A DNA stretch of 64,000 bases, taken from contig NZ_JADNRL010000024.1 in NCBI RefSeq assembly GCF_015595025.1, forward strand, positions 229,499-293,498, in the 5' to 3' direction. Source of the stretch: Halomonas sp. KAO (lineage in GTDB: Bacteria > Pseudomonadota > Gammaproteobacteria > Pseudomonadales > Halomonadaceae). The notes beneath the pieces were generated by a model, which saw nothing but the letters and a program-made list of their open reading frames with translations, searched no databases and was not told the origin of the DNA. Positions 47,447-57,600 of this stretch are shown piece after piece (position 1 is the stretch's first letter; each line of letters opens with the position of its first letter). A program made the position numbers and the translations under genes.

Positions 47447-48466
47447 CTACTCCTCGGTCTTCTTGAGGCTCTTGGTCCAGCGCTGGCGGGCGTACTTGCG
47501 CAGGTTGGCGACATTGTCGGTCTCGTCGACGATATCCTGGCCGAGGATGGTCTCGATAACGTCCTCCAGGGTGATCAGGCCCACCCAGGTGCCCAGGTCG
47601 TCATACACCACGCAGAGGTGCTGACGGTCCTGCACCATCATGGTGAAGATCTGCTCGATGCTCTCCTCGGCGAGTACCGACTTGACCGGATGCATCAGCG
47701 ACTTGAGGTCGGCGCTCTCATCGGCGCTGTAGGTGTCGGCCTTGTGCACATAGCCCAACGCCTGCTCCCCTCCATCCATCACCGGGAAGCGGGTAAAGGG
47801 CGAGGGACTGAGCTCTGAGCTGAACTCGCTCACCGTCATGGCGGGCGTCCCCGTGACCGAGACGGTACGCGGGGTCATCACGTCCTTCACCTGGATATCA
47901 TGCAGGTTGAGGATATTGATGATGACGCGGGTCTCCTCCGGGTCCAGCGCCTTCTCCTCCTGGCCGATTTGCGCCAGCGCCTTGATCTCGCCACGCATGT
48001 CGGTGTCCATGGCATCCTTGCCGATGCGCCTGGTGATCTGCTCCGACATCCAGATAAACGGCTTGAGGGTCAGCACCATGACATCGAGAGTGGGGGCCAG
48101 CATGCCCGACAGCTGACGCCAGTAGGTGGCCCCGATGGTCTTGGGGATGATCTCGGAGAGAAACAGGATCAGCAGCGTCATCAGTGCCGAGGCGATGCCC
48201 AGCCAGGCCTCGCCGAACACCACCGTGACCTGGGCGCCGACGCCGGTGGCACCCACCGTATGGGCAATGGTGTTGAGCGTAAGAATCGCCGCCAGCGGCT
48301 GATCGATATTGCGCTTCAGATCGTTGAGCCTGGCGTGTAGCTTGGGGTTGGTCTCGCGCACCTGGGCCACATAGCTGGGGGTCATCGAGAGCAGCGCCGC
48401 CTCGAGCAGTGAGCACAGGAAGGAAACGCCAATGGAGAGAACAGCGAAGGCTATCAGCAGGAACAT
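47447..48466 (-). CDS. CNNM/DUF21-CBS membrane protein (magnesium/cobalt efflux-like)
   Basis: This 339-residue protein has an N-terminal DUF21 (CNNM) membrane domain with three to four helices (LSIGVSFLCSLLEAALLSMTPSYV) and a cytoplasmic CBS pair (VKDVMTPRTVSVTG and LCVVYDDLGTWVGLITLEDVIETILG). CorC/HlyC-type family members are linked to Mg/Co efflux, though the C-terminal transporter-associated domain is missing here. It is transcribed away from the tRNA at 48619. Confidence 0.88.
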   Translation of the reverse strand: MFLLIAFAVLSIGVSFLCSLLEAALLSMTPSYVAQVRETNPKLHARLNDLKRNIDQPLAAILTLNTIAHTVGATGVGAQVTVVFGEAWLGIASALMTLLILFLSEIIPKTIGATYWRQLSGMLAPTLDVMVLTLKPFIWMSEQITRRIGKDAMDTDMRGEIKALAQIGQEEKALDPEETRVIINILNLHDIQVKDVMTPRTVSVTGTPAMTVSEFSSELSPSPFTRFPVMDGGEQALGYVHKADTYSADESADLKSLMHPVKSVLAEESIEQIFTMMVQDRQHLCVVYDDLGTWVGLITLEDVIETILGQDIVDETDNVANLRKYARQRWTKSLKKTEE

Positions 48467-48618
48467 GAGGTCTCGGATGGTGGCCAGAAAAGGGCCGCGT
48501 GTTGCGGCCTAGGCATAATCGCTGATGGCATCGCTTCACTGCAAGGCATCTCGCTCTGGTCTCGGCCATCGGCATTCGCTATCATACGCCGGCGCCTTTC
48601 GCGCACCCTCCGTATAAA

Positions 48619-48695
<77 letters not shown>

Positions 48696-48792
48696 ATGAA
48701 ATCAGCGAATTACGAATTTTATCTGGTGAGTCCCATAGTCCAAGGGTACAGTTTCGGTACAGTGCCGATCCTTCAGCCCCCTGGAGACTTTC

Positions 48793-49863
48793 ATGGCCAC
48801 CATCGTCAAGACCCCTGCCGGTAGCTGGAAAGCCGTCATCCGCAAGACCGGCTGGCCCACCACCGCCAAGACCTTCCGCACCAAACGAGACGCCCAGGAC
48901 TGGGCACGCCGCACCGAAGACGAAATGGTGCGTGGTGTCTATATCCAGCGCAGCGCTTCGGAGCGCATGACGCTTGAAGCAGCCCTCAAGCGCTACCTGG
49001 CCGACGTCACACCCACCAAGAAGCCCAGCACCCAAAAGAGCGAGCGCCACAAGGCCAGCACGCTGACTGAACACCTGGGCAAGTACTCCCTCGCGGCACT
49101 AACGCCGGAGCTGATTGCCAACTTCCGTGACACCCGCCTGAACAGCATTGGCCATCGTGGCCAGCCTATCAGCGCCAATACCGTGCGCCTGGAGCTCGCC
49201 CTGCTCGGCCATCTCTACACCGTGGCCATCCAGGAATGGGGGCTGGGCCTGACCTACAACCCCGTCCAAAACATCCGCAAGCCCAGCCCGGGGGAGGGGC
49301 GTGACCGGCGCCTGAGCGCTGACGAGGAGAAGCGCCTGTTCGCCGTGCTACGGCAGCACAGCAACCCCATGCTGGCCTGGATCGCCAGAATCGCCCTGGA
49401 GACGGGCATGCGCTCCTCGGAGATCCTGACCCTCACGCGCTCCCAGGTTGACGTGAAACGCCGTGTGGTGCGCCTCACGGACACCAAAAACAACGAAGCT
49501 CGCCTGGTGCCGCTGACCCAGGCGGCCACCGAGGTGTTCAAGCAAGCGCTGAACAACCCGGTGCGTCCGTTGGACTGTAATTTGGTGTTCTTTGGTGAGC
49601 CTGGCAGGGACGGCAAGCGCGGTCCTTACGCCTATACCAAGCTCTGGAACCAGGCGAAGAAGCAGGCCGGACTCGATGACTTCCGCTTTCATGACCTGCG
49701 CCATGAGGCCGTCAGTCGTCTAGTTGAGGCGGGTCTATCCGATCAGGAGGTCGCCGCGATCAGTGGTCACAAGTCCATGCAGATGCTGAGGCGGTATACG
49801 CATCTGAGAGCAGAGGATCTGGTCGAAAAGCTTGACGGAATAAGATACGGTCGATCATTCTAA
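48793..49863 (+). CDS. int: Tyrosine recombinase / phage-type integrase
   Basis: This 356-residue site-specific recombinase has an N-terminal SAM-like DNA-binding half (residues about 60-160) and the catalytic domain with the first Arg in ETGMRSSEILTL, the H-x-x-R box in HDLRHEAVSRL and the terminal GHKSMQMLRRYTHL with the nucleophilic Tyr. It is intact. Placed directly after the tRNA-Ile2 3' end and pointing away from it, it is the probable integrase of the island that follows. Composition is still high-GC; the drop begins right after its stop codon. Confidence 0.93.
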   Translation: MATIVKTPAGSWKAVIRKTGWPTTAKTFRTKRDAQDWARRTEDEMVRGVYIQRSASERMTLEAALKRYLADVTPTKKPSTQKSERHKASTLTEHLGKYSLAALTPELIANFRDTRLNSIGHRGQPISANTVRLELALLGHLYTVAIQEWGLGLTYNPVQNIRKPSPGEGRDRRLSADEEKRLFAVLRQHSNPMLAWIARIALETGMRSSEILTLTRSQVDVKRRVVRLTDTKNNEARLVPLTQAATEVFKQALNNPVRPLDCNLVFFGEPGRDGKRGPYAYTKLWNQAKKQAGLDDFRFHDLRHEAVSRLVEAGLSDQEVAAISGHKSMQMLRRYTHLRAEDLVEKLDGIRYGRSF

Positions 49864-49913
49864 TACCCCTTGTATAATATTATTATTCATTTTTAATCGA
49901 TACAGAGGGTGTG

Positions 49914-50384
49914 ATGTCTGGTCAGGGTGGTTGTGAGTTTCCAGAGACGTCGAAAAAACGCCCGGTGGTAGCAACCATCGCAGTTCTGTTAAAAGATGGT
50001 AAAGTACTTTTAGTACGTCGCTCTAACCCACCAGATGCGGGTCGATGGGGTTTCCCTGGTGGAAAAATTGAGCGAGGAGAAACAATTGAAGAGGCTGCTC
50101 TGAGAGAGCTTTACGAGGAAACAAGTGTTACCGCCAACGTGCATAGGGTGTTCAATGCTGTCGACGTATTAGACTTTGATAAAAGTGGTGAGCTTGAATA
50201 TCATTTTGTGCTTGTGGCTGTACTCTGTGTATGGGTCTCAGGTGAGCCTTTCGCGGGTGATGATGCACTAGATGCTTGCTTTTTTGAAATTGATGATGTG
50301 AACCAAAAAAGTCTGGCTATTAGCTTAGATGTTGAGAAAGTGGCAAGGCAAGCTATGGTAATTTACGAAAATGAGCTGGTTTAG
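49914..50384 (+). CDS. NUDIX hydrolase
   Basis: This 156-residue protein has a full Nudix box, GGKIERGETIEEAALRELYEETSV, near residues 49-72, so it hydrolyses a nucleoside diphosphate linked to another group. The N-terminal PVVATIAVLLKDGKVLLVRR is typical of MutT/ADP-ribose pyrophosphatase-like members. A GTG one codon upstream is possible. The DNA is clearly poorer in GC than the integrase before it, a sign of foreign origin. Methyltransferase and acetyltransferase genes follow. A tataat-like -10 lies just upstream (about 49873). Confidence 0.88.
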   Translation: MSGQGGCEFPETSKKRPVVATIAVLLKDGKVLLVRRSNPPDAGRWGFPGGKIERGETIEEAALRELYEETSVTANVHRVFNAVDVLDFDKSGELEYHFVLVAVLCVWVSGEPFAGDDALDACFFEIDDVNQKSLAISLDVEKVARQAMVIYENELV

Positions 50385-50473
50385 GAAGGATGGTTTTAAT
50401 TTCTAATTCTTCTAAAGAAGCTGTTTTGGAATCACCGTATGGTGTATTCATACCTCAGGAGTAGGGTGGCTGT

Positions 50474-51235
50474 ATGGATAATGAGTATGGGTCACTAGCC
50501 TCTTGGGTTTATCATGTGGATAAACCCATTGGTCGAACTTTTGGAGATGTTGAGTTTTATCTGTCATGCCTCAAGGATACTAGTGGTCCAGTTTTAGAGC
50601 CTGCAGTTGGTAATGGAAGGTTTCTTATACCATTGCTTGAGGCTGGTCATATAGTTCATGGCTTTGATGCCTCTCCTCATATGTTGGATATCTGCAAGAA
50701 AGAAATTTCTAGCAGAAACCTAATAGATAACGTCAGCAAGCAAAGCTTTGAAGGCTTTGTCTACAGCGAGAAGTTTTCTGCTGTAGTGATGCCAGCCGGT
50801 TCCATTCAGTTAATTAAGTCTCCTGTTGCTTGCCTAGAGTTCCTTAAGCGGTTGAAAAATTGCTTGTCAGAGGGTGGCAAGATTATTGTGGATATAGACT
50901 CATTGGCTTGTATGGTTGACTCTGGGTCTGAGGCGCGCATGTGGAATATAGGCGTCGACATGCTGACCTTAACCGAATCAAGGGTGAAGACAAGCTATTT
51001 ACATCAGACCACGGTTTCTCAATTGAAATATGAGCACTGGAACTCAGGAAGCTTGGTTTCTTCTGAGCTGGAGGTTTTTTCTCTTCGCTTTTGGGGTGTT
51101 TTTGAATTCAGAAGCTTGTTGCATGAAGCTGGTTTTAAGGATGTGTCTATTACGCTTGACTATGAACGCCCGTTCTCAGTGATTGATAGTGATGCAGCTT
51201 TAGGAGAAGTGATTACATTTGAAGCTTCGTCGTAA
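50474..51235 (+). CDS. Class I SAM-dependent methyltransferase
   Basis: This 253-residue protein has a Rossmann methyltransferase fold: motif I is VLEPAVGNGRFLIPLLEAG (residues about 40-58), followed by HGFDASPHML and motif IV-like VVMPAGSIQLI. It resembles small-molecule methyltransferases of the ubiE/COQ5-like group. The DNA is AT-rich like its neighbours. The target is unknown; in this island a drug or nucleotide metabolite is conceivable but not shown. A ggagtaggg site precedes the ATG. Confidence 0.82.
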   Translation: MDNEYGSLASWVYHVDKPIGRTFGDVEFYLSCLKDTSGPVLEPAVGNGRFLIPLLEAGHIVHGFDASPHMLDICKKEISSRNLIDNVSKQSFEGFVYSEKFSAVVMPAGSIQLIKSPVACLEFLKRLKNCLSEGGKIIVDIDSLACMVDSGSEARMWNIGVDMLTLTESRVKTSYLHQTTVSQLKYEHWNSGSLVSSELEVFSLRFWGVFEFRSLLHEAGFKDVSITLDYERPFSVIDSDAALGEVITFEASS

Positions 51236-51291
51236 GTGGATCAATGAGCCCTGGAGTTACCAGGGCTCTAGCAAAGAAAAAGTCTTTATTT

Positions 51292-51750
51292 CTATATTCT
51301 TGGTCTGATGTCTATGTATAGCCTTAACATGTCTTTATGCTGTATGCCGTTTTCGAAGATCGGTTCTGCGTAGTTATTTATAAAATAGTTTTTTATAACA
51401 GACTCCACTCGAAAGCCAATGCGATGATAATAAGTTAGCTGGTAGCCAAATGCACCTGTTCCTAGCTCTACTCGATGGATGCTTTTTTCAAGTAGGTTTT
51501 TTAAGGTAAAAGTTAACAGGTTAGTGCCAATGCCTTTTTTTTGGTGATTAGGATGTACGGAAATGTTGAATATTTCAGCTGTGTTGTCTCTAATAAGTTT
51601 TGCGACACAAGCGCCGATGATTTTGCCGTTGTCTTGAGCTGCGTAACACCATGAGTTTTTTAAATATGAGCTAATCATTTTTTCTGAAGGGTCGGCCTCA
51701 AGCAAAATCTGGATAGGTGCTTCTTTAGTATTTATCTCTAAGTATTTCAT
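51292..51750 (-). CDS. GNAT-family N-acetyltransferase
   Basis: This 152-residue protein has the GNAT acetyl-CoA loop in ISVHPNHQKKGIGTNLLTF (residues about 68-86) and the late motif GYQLTYYHRIGFRVES near residue 107. It transfers an acetyl group to an unknown amine. It is convergent with the methyltransferase and ends next to a broken transposase. The strong AT-richness matches the two preceding genes, suggesting the trio arrived together. Confidence 0.85.
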   Translation of the reverse strand: MKYLEINTKEAPIQILLEADPSEKMISSYLKNSWCYAAQDNGKIIGACVAKLIRDNTAEIFNISVHPNHQKKGIGTNLLTFTLKNLLEKSIHRVELGTGAFGYQLTYYHRIGFRVESVIKNYFINNYAEPIFENGIQHKDMLRLYIDIRPRI

Positions 51751-51752
51751 TT

Positions 51753-51974
51753 TTAACCTAGGTGTCGTCCCGTGTGATTAACCACCCGCTTGGTAAATAA
51801 CTCAGGACGTTTGACCTGCCATTCCTTTATCGCTGCGATCGGTGACTGATGGTGCAGCGCCTTCTGCGGTATATGGTGATTGTACAGCCAAGCGTAGCGC
51901 TTGAGCGTCTGTTCCAAATTCACACCTGCTATGACTCGGGCATCAATCAGCGCCAGATCAGCAGGGCTGGGCAT
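51753..51974 (-). pseudogene. 3' fragment of an integrase-core (IS3/IS481-like) transposase
   Basis: Only about 74 C-terminal residues are left: LIDARVIAGVNLEQTLKRYAWLYNHHIPQKALHHQSPIAAIKEWQ, the end of an rve-type integrase core. The upstream part is replaced by an IS30-like sequence at about 51975. It is a dead fragment. Confidence 0.7.
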
Positions 51975-52822
51975 CAATAACTTCACGATCAGCCGTGAAC
52001 TGCGCCGCAACGCCACCGCTAGCGGCTTCGACCCCGAATAGGCACAGGCCCGTAGTGATCACCGGCGGTGCACCACCTAGAAGTGGGCGAGGCGCTTACC
52101 CAGTATGTTCGACGACGTCTTCGACCGGCTGCCTGAGGAGTGGAGCCCGGGGCAGATCGGCGGACTCATGTTACCTTAACCGGTGTAGGCGTCAGTCACC
52201 AGTGGATCTACTCTTTGATCTGGGGTGACAAGGCCTGCGGTGGCGATCTCTGGCAGCACTTCCGCCAATCCAAACGGCGAAGCAAGCACCTTGCCCAGGC
52301 CAAGAGCGCAGTGTTTCGCAAGATCCTCAACCGCGTAGGCATCGAGAATCGCACGGCCGAGCTTGATGACAGGCTCTCCATCAGTCAATGGAAGGGTGAC
52401 ACCGTGACCCTGAGGCACAAGCAATCGGGCCCGGTCAGGTTGGAAGAGCGGCGTAGTGGCTACCTGCTGGCAGCACGGCTGCCCAAATTCAGCGGAGCTG
52501 ACGCAAGCGGCTGTGGTCTGATTGTTGAATCCACGTCTGGCAGCTGGTTAGACCATCGCTATGGCTCGGAATTCTCCGGCTACGAAGCCGTGGCTATGGT
52601 GGTGACGGCGACTATGTACCTCTGTGATCCCTACTGCCCCGGGCAACGTGGGACTAACGAGAACACCAATGGCCTGATACGGAAGTACTTCCCCAAGTGA
52701 AAGAACTTCCGCCAGGTCACTGATGCCAAGCTGCGCCAAGTGGTCAAGAAGCTGAATGACTGTCCTGAAAAGGGCTCGGCTATCGGACACCGGCACAGGT
52801 ATTCCTGGGGAATGCTCTGGAG
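51975..52822 (+). pseudogene. Decayed IS30-family transposase
   Basis: Reading across frames gives the full IS30 order: ISRELRRNATASGFDPE at 51985, EWSPGQIGG, then VSHQWIYSLIWGDKACGGDLW, NRVGIENRTAELDDR, QWKGDTV, ERRSGYLLAAR, GTNENTNGLIRKYFPK and the RQVVKKLNDCPEK tail. Stop codons occur near 52040, 52079 and 52698 and the last part is frameshifted. The catalytic DDE residues are partly eroded. It is non-functional. Confidence 0.85.
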
Positions 52823-53369
52823 CCCTGGATACCGCAGATGCTGCGCTTATTGCTTAAAATTCAGGGAATACTCCGACGACACAATGTACTGCTAGGTGGA
52901 CTCACCAGACCCCATAGCCTGGGAGTGATGCAATGTATGTGGGAATGGCACGTTTCGGAAAGCGTGCAGCTCACCAACGTGATCTGCTCGACCACTGTAG
53001 GCAGGACTCACTTTGGCGCGGCATCGGAACCGATGAGGCGTTTAGTAGGCTTGGTAGGCCGCTAAGCTGGTATCGTATCCCTTGGTGGATTTTATAGTAT
53101 GGCAAAGTGTTTCCGTGACACGATATACGGCCTAGATGGTTGTCGATAGACTGAATCGAGCGCATGCGGCGCGCCATAAGCATAATGGCCCGATTTTCAG
53201 TAGAGAGATGGCAATGACGATAGGTCGTGGCAGCGCCATGTTGGGTCGGTTGGTTGCTACGCTTGGGCGTTGTGGCAGCCATCTTCGTGGCATGGTTGGA
53301 ATTTTTTTGTATAAAGATACTAATGAGTTAATATGTGTCAATGTTGCCTTTATATATTGGATGTGTGAA
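52823..53369. other. Non-coding stretch with no recognised feature
   Basis: About 550 nt between the IS30 relic and the oxidoreductase gene. Short open frames are present but none looks like a gene; composition is mixed. A tract cgtgacacgatata near 53117 has a near-copy near 54468, close to the ISL3 end. It may be remnant IS DNA. Confidence 0.4.
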
Positions 53370-54344
53370 ATGAATGCGAGAATTAAGCAGTTTTGCTTCG
53401 GTAAGCCCGAAGAGTCACTGACGTTAGAGCGTGTTCCATTGAGGGATCTTGAGAGAGATAAAGTCCGAGTCAGGGTCGAGGCGGCAAATATTAACCCAAG
53501 CGATCTTTTGTCTATTTATGGTGTTGGGCAATATAGGCACTTTCATAAGCCCCCTAGAGTTCCTGGTTTTGAAGCCGCTGGTAAGGTTGTAGAATCCAAC
53601 CATCCAGGTTACTCAGCGGGCCAAAGAGTGATATTGGCTGCGAGTGGTGCATGGCAGGAGTATATAGACGCATTACCGGATAATATTTTTCATATCCCTC
53701 AAGATCTGGAAAGTGGTTATGCATGTCAGTTGTATATTAACTCTTTAACAGCCTGGGCTATGACAACCGAGGTTGCGAATCTTTCGGAAAGAGATGTTGT
53801 GATTATTAATGCTGGTCGCTCAGCAATAGGCAAGATATTTTCTCAATTATCATCTTCGCTGGGATACACAGTTATTGTCATCACATCAAGTCCTGAAAAC
53901 TATCCATATCAATCGAACTATGTGTTGAGTTCAAGTGATGACTTTTGTCGTGAGATTGTGAGTATGGGTTTGCCTAGACCCAACATCGCATTTGACGCTA
54001 TTGGTGGTGAAGAAGGAGAAAAGCTACTTTACACCCTGTGTAATAAAGGTAGGTTTATAAACTATGGTACTCTTTCTTTAAGTTTTTATGGTTCTAGGTT
54101 TTTTGAATGTTTGAGAGATCGGCAGATAGATTTTAGTACCTTCTTCTTACGTCATTGGGAGAGCTCGATTGGAAAAGATTCTCGGCGTGAAAATTTCAAA
54201 AAAATGCTGGAGCACTTTATGGTTCATAAGATGAGCCTTGATGTTGATAGGTATGTCCCGTTTGAAGAGTTTAAATTGGCCATGAATGTTTACGAGCTAA
54301 GATCAAGGTCTTTGCTCGGAAAGCTGGTTTTTACACCTGATTAG
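53370..54344 (+). CDS. Medium-chain dehydrogenase/reductase (quinone oxidoreductase or enoyl reductase-like)
   Basis: This 324-residue protein has the GroES-like start VRVRVEAANINPSDLLSIYGVG, substrate block RVPGFEAAGKVVESNHPGYSAGQRVIL and the Rossmann part VVIINAGRSAIGKIFSQLSSSLGYTVIVI. Zinc-binding residues are absent, so it is of the QOR/MECR type, NAD(P)H-dependent. The start at 53370 was chosen from the typical N-terminus; an upstream in-frame extension reads through unlikely sequence, and no strong ribosome binding site is seen. AT-rich composition marks it as acquired. The ISL3 element is inserted 39 nt after its stop. Confidence 0.75.
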   Translation: MNARIKQFCFGKPEESLTLERVPLRDLERDKVRVRVEAANINPSDLLSIYGVGQYRHFHKPPRVPGFEAAGKVVESNHPGYSAGQRVILAASGAWQEYIDALPDNIFHIPQDLESGYACQLYINSLTAWAMTTEVANLSERDVVIINAGRSAIGKIFSQLSSSLGYTVIVITSSPENYPYQSNYVLSSSDDFCREIVSMGLPRPNIAFDAIGGEEGEKLLYTLCNKGRFINYGTLSLSFYGSRFFECLRDRQIDFSTFFLRHWESSIGKDSRRENFKKMLEHFMVHKMSLDVDRYVPFEEFKLAMNVYELRSRSLLGKLVFTPD

Positions 54345-54375
54345 ATTTCAGCACGCAATTTTTATTTCATGGTTG

Positions 54376-54410
54376 CTGTGAATGGGCATCCGGATTATCT
54401 GGTTGATACG
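54376..54410 (+). repeat. Left end of ISL3-family element: target duplication plus inverted repeat
   Basis: The 8-bp sequence ctgtgaat (54376-54383) is followed by the left terminal inverted repeat starting gggcatccggatta at 54384. It matches the right end at 19 of 24 positions and the duplicated target at all 8. Confidence 0.9.
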
Positions 54411-54483
54411 CGCGTTAGCGTTCAAAAGTAGAACTCAGGTGAGCAACGGAAAATATGGTTTATCGTGACACACGATATTTCCG

Positions 54484-56097
54484 TCAAAGTGGCTCCAAAA
54501 TCCAGCCTTGTTCAGTAGCAAGCAAGCGTTCTGTTAGCCCGAGGTTTTCCAGAAATGAGTCATCATGCGACACCACGATCAACGTGCCTTGGTAACTACT
54601 CAACATGATTTCCAATGCCTGTACTGAGGGCAAATCAAGGTGGTTGTTCGGCTCATCAAGTAACAACAGTTGCGGTGGTGAATCGGCGTAGAGTATGCAA
54701 GCGAGAGCTCCCTTTAGGCGCTCACCGCCGCTCAGCGACCCGCTAGGTGTCGCTATCTTTTGCGCGTCAAGTCCTAGTTGAGCCAAGCGCATGCGCAGGT
54801 CCCCTTCGGTAGCGGTGCGATTGGCTAATTGTAACTGTTCTAGTACCGTCTTCTCTGGATCCTGATTTTCTAATCGCTGATCGAGATATGCGTTCTCGGG
54901 CGTCACCTTGGATACCCCAGCCAAAGGCGCAACTTGGCCTGCAAACACTCGAAGCAACGTGGATTTACCACAACCGTTCGGGCCGACCACACCTATACGC
55001 TGCTGCCCACCCAGGAGCAAGCTTATGGTTCGGGTTGCTCCCGATACGTATGGTAGCTCTACGTCATTCAGTTCTGCCACGCGACGCTTTGCGACCTGCG
55101 TGATTGGTATTTCGTGCAGTGTTATTTGCGACTCATCTTCAACTTGCTGTGCGGCTTCACGCACGCGTTGGTTGAGTTGTGCCCGGCTGGAGGCCTGTTT
55201 CTGGCGCAGCGCGCCTGACGATGTTTCGCTGCGCGCTTTTTGGCGATCCAGCAAGATCTTGGCTTGATTGGCCTCTTTGCCTCGCCGATTACCGCGCGCT
55301 TGCCGTTGTTCCTGCCGTACACGCTGCTTCCGCATCGCCTGTTCCTGCCGTTGGCGTTCAAGCTTGCGCTCACTCAGGCTTTGTTGGGCGTTCTGTCGTT
55401 CATGTGCCTTAGCCTCGGCATAAAATGAGTAGTTGCCTCCGTAGCTTTGCAGCCCCAGGGAAGACAATTCCACGATGCGCTCCATGGACTCCAGCAACTG
55501 CCTGTCATGGCTGACCACGATCAGCCCACGCGGCCAGCGTTGTAGTTGTTCGATCAGCGCCTGTCGGTTCGGTCGATCGAGATGGTTGCTCGGCTCATCG
55601 AGAATCAAGAAGTCTGCATCCGAGAGCATGGCACCAATCAAGGAAATTCGCATCGCCTCACCGCCGCTCAGGATGCCGGCAGGCGTATCTGCTTCAAGGT
55701 GGCTCAAGTTATTGCGCTCAAGTTCATAGCGGAGTTGCTGATGTATGTCCCAGTGATCTCCTACGGCATCGAAATCCTCCGGTGCTGTACTGCCTGACTC
55801 AATACGAGCTAGCGCATCCAGCGTGTGCTTTACCCCCGCCAAGTCGGCCACTGTAGAACCATCAGGGTGCACCACTTGCTGGGCGAGGTAATGCACGCTA
55901 CCGGAGCACTGGCAGTGACCGGTGGTTGGTTGTAACAACCCAGCCAAGATGCGTGCTAGCAAAGTTTTACCGACACCATTGCGTCCGACCAATCCTGTTG
56001 AGCGCATATCGAACTGCTCGCGAAGGTCGGAGAAAAGAGTTCTGCCGTCTGGCAGAACGTGGGACACGTTTTTCAGTACGAGATGGGTATTCGTCAT
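54484..56097 (-). CDS. ABC-F subfamily ATPase, passenger gene of the ISL3 element
   Basis: This 537-residue soluble protein has two ABC domains and no membrane segment, the ABC-F layout. Walker A sites are GRNGVGKT (about 38-45) and GPNGCGKST; signatures are ILSGGEAMRIS and SLSGGERLKGA; Walker B DEPSNHLD and DEPNNHLD. The linker (about 225-320) is long and very basic, as in proteins that reach into the ribosomal exit site. ABC-F members either protect ribosomes from antibiotics or act as translation factors; which applies here cannot be told. It stands 100 nt inside the left end, antiparallel to the transposase. Confidence 0.88.
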   Translation of the reverse strand: MTNTHLVLKNVSHVLPDGRTLFSDLREQFDMRSTGLVGRNGVGKTLLARILAGLLQPTTGHCQCSGSVHYLAQQVVHPDGSTVADLAGVKHTLDALARIESGSTAPEDFDAVGDHWDIHQQLRYELERNNLSHLEADTPAGILSGGEAMRISLIGAMLSDADFLILDEPSNHLDRPNRQALIEQLQRWPRGLIVVSHDRQLLESMERIVELSSLGLQSYGGNYSFYAEAKAHERQNAQQSLSERKLERQRQEQAMRKQRVRQEQRQARGNRRGKEANQAKILLDRQKARSETSSGALRQKQASSRAQLNQRVREAAQQVEDESQITLHEIPITQVAKRRVAELNDVELPYVSGATRTISLLLGGQQRIGVVGPNGCGKSTLLRVFAGQVAPLAGVSKVTPENAYLDQRLENQDPEKTVLEQLQLANRTATEGDLRMRLAQLGLDAQKIATPSGSLSGGERLKGALACILYADSPPQLLLLDEPNNHLDLPSVQALEIMLSSYQGTLIVVSHDDSFLENLGLTERLLATEQGWILEPL

Positions 56098-56286
56098 GCT
56101 CTATTCCAAAGATGCCAAGAACTCCCTCTGCTACTGGGGGCTGGTGGAGACTGGCCGTCATAACAACGGCGGCATCAATGACGCATTGGACAAACACCTC
56201 ATATTGGAAGGAATAGTCTAATTATTGTACAAGAACTTGCAGAAATGGACAATGCAGTAATTTCAGCTGATTGAACCAACAAACTC

Positions 56287-57566
56287 ATGACCGAGATGCT
56301 CGACAACATCCTGCACCTGCCTGAGTACCAGGTACTGGGCTTCAAATCCACCGACGACGAAATGCACTTCCAGGTGGATGCGCCCAATCCCATCGCCTGC
56401 TGGGAACGCGGCGTGCAGGGTGAACTCGTGCGGTTCGGCAAGCGTGATGTTCCCTATCGTGATCTGCCCATCCACGGCAAGCGTGGGTGGTCCGCCGACG
56501 GTACACCTGCCGGGCCTGCAAGGCTACCTTCAGCCCCAGCTGCCGGAGATGGTAGACGGCTATCGCATGACACTGCGGCTGCATGAGTACGTGGAGAAGG
56601 AAGCCTTCAACCATCCCTATACCTTCGTGGCAACACAGACCGGCCTGGACGAGAAGACGGTACGCGACATCTTCAGCACCCGTGCCGAGTTTTTGGGGCG
56701 CTGGCACCGCTTCGAGACGCCCCGCATTCTGGGCATCGACGAGCTGTACCTGAACAAGCGCTACCGCTGCATCCTGACCAACATCGAGGAGCGAGCCCTA
56801 CTCGACCTGCTGCCCACTCGCCGACAGGACGTGGTGACCAACTACCTGATGAAGCTGCAAGACAGGCAGAAGGTCGAGATCGTCAGCATGGACATGTGGA
56901 ACCCCTACCGGGCAGCGGTCAAGGCCGTGCTGCCACAGGCCCGCATCGTGGTCGATAAGTTCCATGTGGTGCGCATGGCCAACGATGCGCTGGAAAAGGT
57001 GCGCAAGGGGTCTCAGGAAGGAGCTGAAACCCTCCCAGAGCCGAACCCTCAAGGGAGACCGGAAAATCCTGCTGAAACGCGCTCACGAAGTTTCAGACCT
57101 AGAACAACTCATCATGGAGACCTGGACGGGCGCATTCCCGCAACTGCTGGCTGCCTACGAGCACAAGGAATGCTTCTACGGCATCTGGGACTCCACCACA
57201 CGGCCTCAAGCAGAAGCCGCTCTGGACGACTGGATAGCCACCACCCCGAAGGGCCAGAAGGAAGTCTGGAACGATCTGGTCAAAGCTGTGGGCAACTGGC
57301 GCGAAGAGATCATGACCTACTTCGAGACGGACATGCCGGTAACCAACGCTTACACGGAGTCCATCAACCGACTGGCTAAGGACAAGAACCGTGAAGGGCG
57401 TGGTTACTCCTTCGAGGTAATGCGGGCACGAATGCTCTACACCACGAAGCACAAGAAGAAGGCCCCGACTGCGAAAGTCTCTCCGTTCTACAAGAAAACC
57501 ATCGGTTACGGACTGCCGGACTTCGCAGAGGAACTCAACTACGGAGTCGATCTATCAACCATCTGA
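56287..57566 (+). pseudogene. ISL3-family transposase, frameshifted
   Basis: Three reading frames together give a full ISL3 transposase: an N-terminal MTEMLDNILHLPEYQVLGF, a zinc-finger remnant CRACK, the DDE core with GIDELYLNKRYRCILTNIEER and VSMDMWNPYRAAVKAVLPQARIVVDKFHVVRMA, and the end GRGYSFEVMRARMLY...NYGVDLSTI. Frames change near 56486, near 56525 and near 57010, each by a single-base gain or loss. The gene is non-functional unless these are sequencing errors. Confidence 0.88.
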
Positions 57567-57600
57567 GGGTGGCATCAGGTTGGTGGGGTGAAGGTGCCCG

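Noticed and set aside
53136-53369. Extended N-terminus of the oxidoreductase at 53370
   Set aside because: The extra 78 residues do not resemble any part of the MDR fold; the typical family start is at 53370.
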